Source of the DNA: Pasteurellaceae bacterium
Lineage (GTDB): Bacteria; Pseudomonadota; Gammaproteobacteria; Enterobacterales; Pasteurellaceae
Direction: 5' to 3'
NCBI GenBank assembly: GCA_030527795.1
Contig: JAUNAB010000001.1
Coordinates: 250,714-314,713 of the forward strand
Length of the DNA stretch: 64,000 nt
In this document: positions 58,757 to 64,000 of the stretch, piece after piece
How the letters are laid out: the number at the start of each line of letters is the position of its first letter
Position numbering within the stretch: position 1 is the first letter of the stretch
The notes under the pieces: model-generated
The model's database searches: none
What the model saw: only the letters and a program-made list of their open reading frames with translations
What the model was told of the DNA's origin: nothing
Made by a program: the position numbers and the translations under genes

Positions 58757-60688
58757 TTACTCTTCCCTAATCAACTTCAGTTCTCTTGCTCTAACTTGTT
58801 TTTTCAGAATTTCAACAAATTCAGCGATATCATAAGAACCTAAATCTTGACCTTTGCGAGTACGCACGGCCACTTTGCCTTGCTCGATTTCTTTATCGCC
58901 ACAGACTAACATATACGGCACACGGCGTAAGGTATGTTCGCGGATTTTAAAACCAATTTTTTCATTACGTAAATCCGCTTTAGCACGTAAACCTGCATCA
59001 GAAAGTTGTTTTACCACATTCTGCACATAATCCGCTTGACTATCGGTAATATTCATCACCACGGCTTGAACAGGAGCAAGCCAAGGTGGGAAGAAACCTG
59101 CATAATCTTCGGTAATGATACCAATAAAACGCTCAATTGATCCCAAAATTGCACGGTGGATCATCACTGGCGTGCGGCGATCATTATCTTCTGCCACATA
59201 AGACGCATTTAAACGCCCTGGAAGTGCGAAATCTAACTGGATTGTTCCACATTGCCATTCACGATCTAAGCAATCACGCAAAGCAAACTCAATTTTTGGT
59301 CCGTAGAATGCGCCTTCGCCTTCTTGGATTTCATACTCTAACCCATTATGGCGTAACGCATTGGCTAAACCTGCTTCGGCACGATCCCACATTTCATCGG
59401 CACCAATCCGTTTTTCTGGACGTGTTGAGAGTTTGACAAAAATATTGGTAAAGCCAAAGGTACTATAAATGTCGTACACCATTTTAATACAAGAGGTTAC
59501 TTCACTTTCAATTTGTTCTTCAGTACAGAAAATATGTGCATCATCTTGTGTAAAGCCACGCACTCGCATTAAGCCGTGCAATGAACCAGAAGGTTCATTG
59601 CGATGGCACGAGCCAAATTCCGCCATACGAATCGGTAAATCACGATAAGATTTTAATCCTTGGTTAAAAATCTGAACGTGCCCAGGGCAGTTCATTGGCT
59701 TGATGGCATATTCACGGTTTTCAGATTGAGTGGTAAACATTAAATCCGCATAGTTTTGCCAATGACCCGTACGTTCCCACAATACGCGATCCATCATAAA
59801 TGGCCCTTTCACTTCTTGATAATCGTACTCTTTCAATTTAGTACGCACAAACGTTTCAAGTTCGCGGAAAATTGTCCAACCATCGTTATGCCAGAACACC
59901 ATTCCCGGTGCTTCTTCTTGCATATGATATAAATCTAACGCTTTACCAATTTTGCGGTGATCGCGTTTTGCTGCTTCTTCCAAACGGTGCAAATAATCCG
60001 CTAATTGCTTTTTATCCGCCCAAGCGGTGCCGTAGATACGCTGTAACATTTTATTTTTGCTGTCACCACGCCAGTACGCCCCAGCCATTTTCATTAATTT
60101 GAAATGATGACAAAAACGCATATTTGGTACGTGTGGACCACGACACATATCAATATATTCTTGATGATGATAAAGTGCTGGTGTTGCATCGCGGTCAATA
60201 TTTTCTTCTAAAATCGCCAATTTATATGGTTCATTACGTTGTTCAAATGCATCGTGTGCATCTTGCCAAGAACCTGTTACTTTCACGACATCATAATTAG
60301 TTTTCGCTAACTCAAGCATCCGTTTTTCTAACGCATCTAAATCATCTTGAGTGAGTGAACGATCTAAATCAACATCATAATAAAAGCCGTTATCAATCGT
60401 TGGCCCGATTGCCATTTTAACATCGGGGAATAATTGCTTAATCGCATGTCCTAATAAATGTGCGGTTGAATGGCGAATAATCTCTAAACCCTCTTCATCT
60501 TTAGCGGTAATAATTTCTAAATTCGCATCTTCATTAATCATATCGCAAGCATCACGGCGAACACCGTTTACCCGCCCTGCGATCGTTGCTTTGGCAAGAC
60601 CTGCACCAATATCTTGTGCGACATCGAGAACAGAAACTGGACGGTCAAATTCACGTTTAGAACCGTCTGGTAAAGTAATAATTGGCAT
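58757..60688 (-). CDS. thrS: threonyl-tRNA synthetase
   Basis: Class II enzyme with N-terminal TGS (residues 1-61), editing domain ([25 protein letters not shown]), catalytic core with motif 2 ([20 protein letters not shown]) and zinc ligands (MNCPGHV; later H), motif 3 ([19 protein letters not shown]) and anticodon-binding C-terminus. 643 residues, as in Haemophilus. Upstream of infC-rpmI-rplT as in E. coli. Confidence 0.97.
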   Translation of the reverse strand: MPIITLPDGSKREFDRPVSVLDVAQDIGAGLAKATIAGRVNGVRRDACDMINEDANLEIITAKDEEGLEIIRHSTAHLLGHAIKQLFPDVKMAIGPTIDNGFYYDVDLDRSLTQDDLDALEKRMLELAKTNYDVVKVTGSWQDAHDAFEQRNEPYKLAILEENIDRDATPALYHHQEYIDMCRGPHVPNMRFCHHFKLMKMAGAYWRGDSKNKMLQRIYGTAWADKKQLADYLHRLEEAAKRDHRKIGKALDLYHMQEEAPGMVFWHNDGWTIFRELETFVRTKLKEYDYQEVKGPFMMDRVLWERTGHWQNYADLMFTTQSENREYAIKPMNCPGHVQIFNQGLKSYRDLPIRMAEFGSCHRNEPSGSLHGLMRVRGFTQDDAHIFCTEEQIESEVTSCIKMVYDIYSTFGFTNIFVKLSTRPEKRIGADEMWDRAEAGLANALRHNGLEYEIQEGEGAFYGPKIEFALRDCLDREWQCGTIQLDFALPGRLNASYVAEDNDRRTPVMIHRAILGSIERFIGIITEDYAGFFPPWLAPVQAVVMNITDSQADYVQNVVKQLSDAGLRAKADLRNEKIGFKIREHTLRRVPYMLVCGDKEIEQGKVAVRTRKGQDLGSYDIAEFVEILKKQVRARELKLIREE

Positions 60689-60759
60689 TGTTAATCCTTA
60701 TACAGTGGTAACCCATACGCAAGGCTACTTGTTAAATTAAAATAGAAAAGATTGGATTT

Positions 60760-60809
60760 TGATCCGCGGTTTTCTTATACTCACTATTGTACAATCAAAA
60801 CCGCGGTCA
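60760..60809. repeat. divergent pair of CCGCGG elements upstream of thrS
   Basis: GATCCGCGGTTTT and AAAACCGCGGTCAT face away from each other with about 25 bases between. They lie after the grxB stop and before thrS. One is the GATC variant and the other the GTC type. Confidence 0.55.
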
Positions 60810-60837
60810 TTTTAGCATAAATTTTTTGCGTCAGAAA

Positions 60838-61488
60838 TTAAATTGCACGATCCGTAAAAAGATCAATTTGACTTAATTGTGCCATTTTCTCAAGATAACC
60901 CAGCACTTTCGCAGGGAATTGCACGCCTTTTACGCAAGTTAAATTGCGAAGCATTGGGAATAAACAAATGTCTTCTAAAGATAATTGCCCAGATACCGCA
61001 TTATCACTGACAATCAACGCTTCCAAATCACACAAATCTGCATTTATTTTTGTGATATATTGCCCACTATTTGCAATATTCTGTGCAAAATCGCCCACAT
61101 ATTCAGTTTTCTTACTGACAAAATAGTCAACTGCGGATTGTTGCTTAAATTCCGCTAAACCGAGTTTCACAAAACGAGGCGATAATAAGTGATTATAATA
61201 CGCCCCAACTTGTTGCATCCAATCTTGCAATGCAGAGCGAATTTCACCGTCTGATAGCACCTTTTCGCTATTGCTCGCGTCAACATACGCCACAATGTCT
61301 AAACTTTCAGGCATTGCCGTACTATCTTCTTTAATCAGGATTGGCACAACCTTTTTCCCAACCAAATCAATTGGCGTTTTTTCATCATCATTTGCTAACA
61401 CAATTTTTTCAAAGGGCAAATTTTTTAGACCAAATATCATTCGTGCACGCACGCAAAATGGGCAATGATCATACACATATAACTTCAT
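60838..61488 (-). CDS. grxB: glutaredoxin 2
   Basis: GST-like glutaredoxin that reduces disulfides with glutathione. The active site CPFC lies at YDHCPFCVRARM (residues about 8-11), VVPIL and the cis-Pro region follow, and the C-terminal helical domain is complete. 216 residues from the second of two ATG codons, similar to E. coli Grx2 (215). Confidence 0.93.
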   Translation of the reverse strand: MKLYVYDHCPFCVRARMIFGLKNLPFEKIVLANDDEKTPIDLVGKKVVPILIKEDSTAMPESLDIVAYVDASNSEKVLSDGEIRSALQDWMQQVGAYYNHLLSPRFVKLGLAEFKQQSAVDYFVSKKTEYVGDFAQNIANSGQYITKINADLCDLEALIVSDNAVSGQLSLEDICLFPMLRNLTCVKGVQFPAKVLGYLEKMAQLSQIDLFTDRAI

Positions 61489-61638
61489 CATTTTTCTTTA
61501 TCCTTAATACGAATCAAATAAATTGCTAATATATCACTATTTTGCTGTTATCAAACTAAAACTTTGAACTCCATCACAGTTTCCTGACCCAAATAGCTTT
61601 ATTATCGCCTACACAACCGATAAAATCAGGGGGAGATT

Positions 61639-62517
61639 ATGTGGAAATCCGTTTCTCAACTGCTTGCAGATCAATTTGGTGCTTATTATAACATCAAAAC
61701 GCGTGAAGCGGTTCATCGTGGCGAGATCCACGAAGCCTGGTATTTAGATGACGGCATTCAACCTGTCTTTATCAAGGTCAATGACAAAAACATCCGTTCT
61801 CAATTCCGTGCCGAAGCGGATCAGCTCACATTATTAGCAAAAACCCATACCATTCCTGTGCCACAGGCTTACGGCGTTGGGCTTTCTCAAAGCCACAGCT
61901 TTCTCGCCTTACAAGGACTTCCTTTCAGTGCAATTTCAACCACCGATAGCAATTTATGGCAACAATTTGGCTATCAACTTGCCCAACTGCATTTAACAAA
62001 TCAAACGGATCAATTTGGTTTTAGCTTTGACACTTGGCTCGGTCCAATTTATCAACCAAACCGTTGGCAACAAGATTGGGCGAGTTTTTTTGCTGAACAG
62101 CGTATCGGTTGGCAACTGCAATTATGCAAAGAAAAAGCGTTAATTTTTGGCGATATAGAACAGATTATTGACTGTATTTATCACAAACTCGCCAAACATC
62201 AACCCAAGCCATCACTACTGCACGGCAATCTTTGGATCGAAAATATCGCCCAAGCTCAAGACAAGATTTTTGCATTTGATCCTGCTTGCTATTACGGCGA
62301 TCACGAGATCGATCTTGCTTTTAGCCAATTATTTGAACCTTTTCCGCCTACATTTTATCAAGCCTACCAACAACATTATCCGCTTTCAGCAGGGTTTGAA
62401 CAACGCAAACGCATTTATTGGTTCTATTATTTAATCAATTTAAGTTACCGTTTTGGGCATTCACAAAAACTCTACACTCAGCTTACCCAAAAAATATTGA
62501 ACGAAATTTTAATATGA
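61639..62517 (+). CDS. fructosamine kinase-like protein (YniA family)
   Basis: Protein-kinase-like fold that in the family phosphorylates ketosamines on glycated protein or amino acids. P-loop region VHRGEIHEAWY, Lys in VFIKVND, catalytic loop SLLHGNLWIEN and metal site FDPACYYGDHEIDLA are visible. The catalytic loop has HGN where most members have HGD, so the catalytic base Asp is replaced by Asn. This may lower or abolish kinase activity unless it is a lineage-wide variant. 292 residues; GGGGGAG precedes the ATG. Confidence 0.87.
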   Translation: MWKSVSQLLADQFGAYYNIKTREAVHRGEIHEAWYLDDGIQPVFIKVNDKNIRSQFRAEADQLTLLAKTHTIPVPQAYGVGLSQSHSFLALQGLPFSAISTTDSNLWQQFGYQLAQLHLTNQTDQFGFSFDTWLGPIYQPNRWQQDWASFFAEQRIGWQLQLCKEKALIFGDIEQIIDCIYHKLAKHQPKPSLLHGNLWIENIAQAQDKIFAFDPACYYGDHEIDLAFSQLFEPFPPTFYQAYQQHYPLSAGFEQRKRIYWFYYLINLSYRFGHSQKLYTQLTQKILNEILI

Positions 62518-62545
62518 TCCGTAACATAACATCACCATTTTCCCC

Positions 62546-62588
62546 AAAACCGCGGTCAGAAAACCTTCTATTTTTAATCGCGGTTTAA
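62546..62588. repeat. inverted CCGCGG pair (one arm TCGCGG)
   Basis: AAAACCGCGGTCAGAAAACC faces ATTTTTAATCGCGGTTTA after the kinase gene. Decayed second arm. Confidence 0.5.
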
Positions 62589-62631
62589 CCATTATTTTCA
62601 TATTTAAGCCTATAAAAATACCATCTAAACA

Positions 62632-62675
62632 AAAAAATCGCGGTCAAAAAATATTTCAAATTTTGACCGCAGTTT
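62632..62675. repeat. second inverted pair, both arms decayed
   Basis: AAAAAATCGCGGTCAAAAAAT faces AATTTTGACCGCAGTTT. Arms carry TCGCGG and CCGCAG, so the local consensus is being lost here. Confidence 0.5.
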
Positions 62676-62678
62676 CAT

Positions 62679-62702
62679 AAAAAAGCACCCCGAAGGGTGC
62701 TT
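62679..62702 (-). terminator. terminator of the adhesin gene
   Basis: AAGCACCC pairs with GGGTGCTT across CGAA (a stable tetraloop), then six T on the minus strand. Confidence 0.85.
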
Positions 62703-62732
62703 AAAATTAGGATTGGTTACATTACCAATGCA

Positions 62733-64000
62733 TTACCACTGGTAACCTACACCAACAGATCCACCGACGTCGCCACGGCTGTTTGCATTACCTTGTAATT
62801 TCAAGATAAGTCTACCATTATCGCTTGCACGAGAATAGCCAACTGCAACCGCATTTTGACCTTTGAATGTACCCGCTGCTGCGGCAACCATAGATTTACC
62901 AGGAATGTAAACTTGTGGTAAGCCTGCAGCTGCATTCGCACCCGCAATACCTGCGCGTAAATCTTTATTCATGCGGTTCATATTACCATTGATATTAGTA
63001 ATTGCACCTTTCAATTGACTTACATTCACTGCATCAGTATCGGCTGTACCTGCACTCACATTATGGATTTGGTTTCCGCCCATATCAACAGTGGTACCAT
63101 TAGCAATACTTACCGTCGTACCTTCACCGCCACCAAGAGTTACATTACCTGTTGCGGTTAGATCTTTAGTAGTCACACTCGTAAAGGTTGGTGTATCACT
63201 CACAGAAATTGTGTAGCTTAAACCGTCTTTAGCAATCACTGTATTATTACCAGCGATAAGACTTACAGTACTACCTGCTGTAACACTACCATTAGCTCCT
63301 GTATCAGTAGACACACCACTTGAACCGCTTACATTACTTACCGCAGTGTTAAATGATGAATTACTGATCAAGTTAGCCACAGTAGACGCATTTAAGTAAC
63401 TATTACCATCAGCAACAGATACTGTACCATTTGAATTAACAGAACCGCTCGTACTATTTACGTTATAGCTAATAGTTGTTGTACCATTAGCTGAAGTTAC
63501 AGTAGCAGTTGTACCGTTACCATTCACAAAGTCAACCGTATTACCTGCAGATACATTACCAGTTACATTACCATTGCTAGCAACACCCCAAGAAATATTG
63601 TTAACTACTGCAATTAACGTTGAAGTATTTACTAAACCATTTGTAACTGAACTTGCAGTACCATTAGTAACAGTAACAGAACCTGAACTATTATTAGCAA
63701 TAGAATTCGCAATAGATGTTGTATTTACTGATAAATCATAGTTTGTTGTGCTGGTATTAGCATTGTAGATTGATTTTATTGAAACAGTGCCATCAGTACT
63801 ATTTACGGTTGTTGCATTCGCGTTAACAGTATAAGTCGTACTACCATCAGCATTAGTTGTATTTGTTACATTAACATTGTTACCTGCAGCGACATACGAT
63901 TTGCTTGCATTTAATTGCGACAAGTTCACTGCATCAGTTGCATTTGTACCATTTGCTACACCACTAATTTGAACAGCATCACCTGAAGCATTAGCAACAT
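62733..64000 (-). CDS. trimeric autotransporter adhesin, C-terminal part (cut by window edge)
   Basis: The frame is open through base 64000, so only the last ~422 residues are seen. It is made of Ser/Thr/Asn/Val-rich stalk repeats (NGTTATVTSANGTT-like units) and YadA-type neck units NATDAVNLSQL and DTDAVNVSQLKG. A short coiled coil (MNRMNKDLRAGIAGANAAAG) and the four-strand YadA anchor ending in SVGVGYQW with terminal Trp complete it. The Hia/Hsf/YadA family binds host surfaces. The real start and head domains lie beyond the window; AT-rich, low-complexity codon use. Confidence 0.9.
   Translation of the reverse strand, partial: VANASGDAVQISGVANGTNATDAVNLSQLNASKSYVAAGNNVNVTNTTNADGSTTYTVNANATTVNSTDGTVSIKSIYNANTSTTNYDLSVNTTSIANSIANNSSGSVTVTNGTASSVTNGLVNTSTLIAVVNNISWGVASNGNVTGNVSAGNTVDFVNGNGTTATVTSANGTTTISYNVNSTSGSVNSNGTVSVADGNSYLNASTVANLISNSSFNTAVSNVSGSSGVSTDTGANGSVTAGSTVSLIAGNNTVIAKDGLSYTISVSDTPTFTSVTTKDLTATGNVTLGGGEGTTVSIANGTTVDMGGNQIHNVSAGTADTDAVNVSQLKGAITNINGNMNRMNKDLRAGIAGANAAAGLPQVYIPGKSMVAAAAGTFKGQNAVAVGYSRASDNGRLILKLQGNANSRGDVGGSVGVGYQW

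Noticed and set aside
62733..64000. Repeated GTAACAGTAGT-like words as a CRISPR array or DNA repeat element
   Set aside because: They encode in-frame Ser/Thr/Asn/Val stalk units of a trimeric autotransporter; spacing and sequence are not those of CRISPR repeats.

Overview
The window reads as chromosome of a Pasteurellaceae species close to Haemophilus, Avibacterium and Pasteurella. Protein sequences and several gene orders (malQ-glgB-glgX-glgC-glgA-glgP, thrS-infC-rpmI-rplT, ribH-nusB-pgpA, gcvA-ygdD-rlmM, rplM-rpsI) are those of this family. The DNA is AT-rich and carries dozens of copies of a short element, ACCGCGGTCAAAA, very often as inverted pairs just after genes. It looks like a lineage-specific version of the Haemophilus uptake signal (AAGTGCGGTCA) with a palindromic core.

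Layout. 1-693: broken alpha/beta hydrolase. 816-12524: complete glycogen operon (minus strand). 12597-14793: ycgN and glnS. 14994-19711: a TetR-type palindrome, then a MacA-MacB-outer membrane lipoprotein efflux set. 19936-24846: cspD, asnS, folE, moeA, moeB. 25008-28649: yedE, yedF, zapG and a DegQ/HtrA protease. 28750-29042: an unassigned structured RNA with its own promoter and terminator, followed by the MOSC protein ycbX. 29934-37716: dapB, a shrunken copy of an M16 peptidase gene, a Sel1-repeat gene, the intact M16 peptidase (PqqL-like) and its TonB-dependent receptor. 37985-42645: rhtB-like exporter, pgpA, nusB, ribH, moaE, moaD, moaC, moaA and a Moco-riboswitch-like leader. 42857-47431: thiI, xseB, ispA, dxs. 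47496-52917: nitroreductase, truA, rlmM, ygdD, gcvA, the divergent small RNA GcvB, and ilvE. 53083-54063: rpsI, rplM and a structured leader. 54256-57094: an accessory island with a WYL regulator, a macro-domain protein, a frameshifted two-helix membrane protein and the C-terminal half of a GmrSD-type (DUF262/DUF1524) nuclease. 57156-60688: rplT, rpmI, infC (AUU start), thrS. 60838-64000: grxB, a fructosamine-kinase-like protein, and the C-terminal part of a trimeric autotransporter adhesin cut by the window edge.

How the genes work together. The glg/mal genes make and degrade glycogen. moaA, moaC, moaD, moaE, moeA and moeB cover most of molybdopterin cofactor synthesis, and ycbX is a cofactor user. 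The receptor and M16 peptidase resemble the FusA/FusC and YddB/PqqL pairs that import and cleave a protein ligand for iron. The island at 54.2-57.1 kb is AT-rich, has none of the uptake-like elements found elsewhere, and looks like an eroding, horizontally acquired defence locus. It is the best candidate here for an undescribed system. The orphan RNA at 28.78-29.04 kb is the second.
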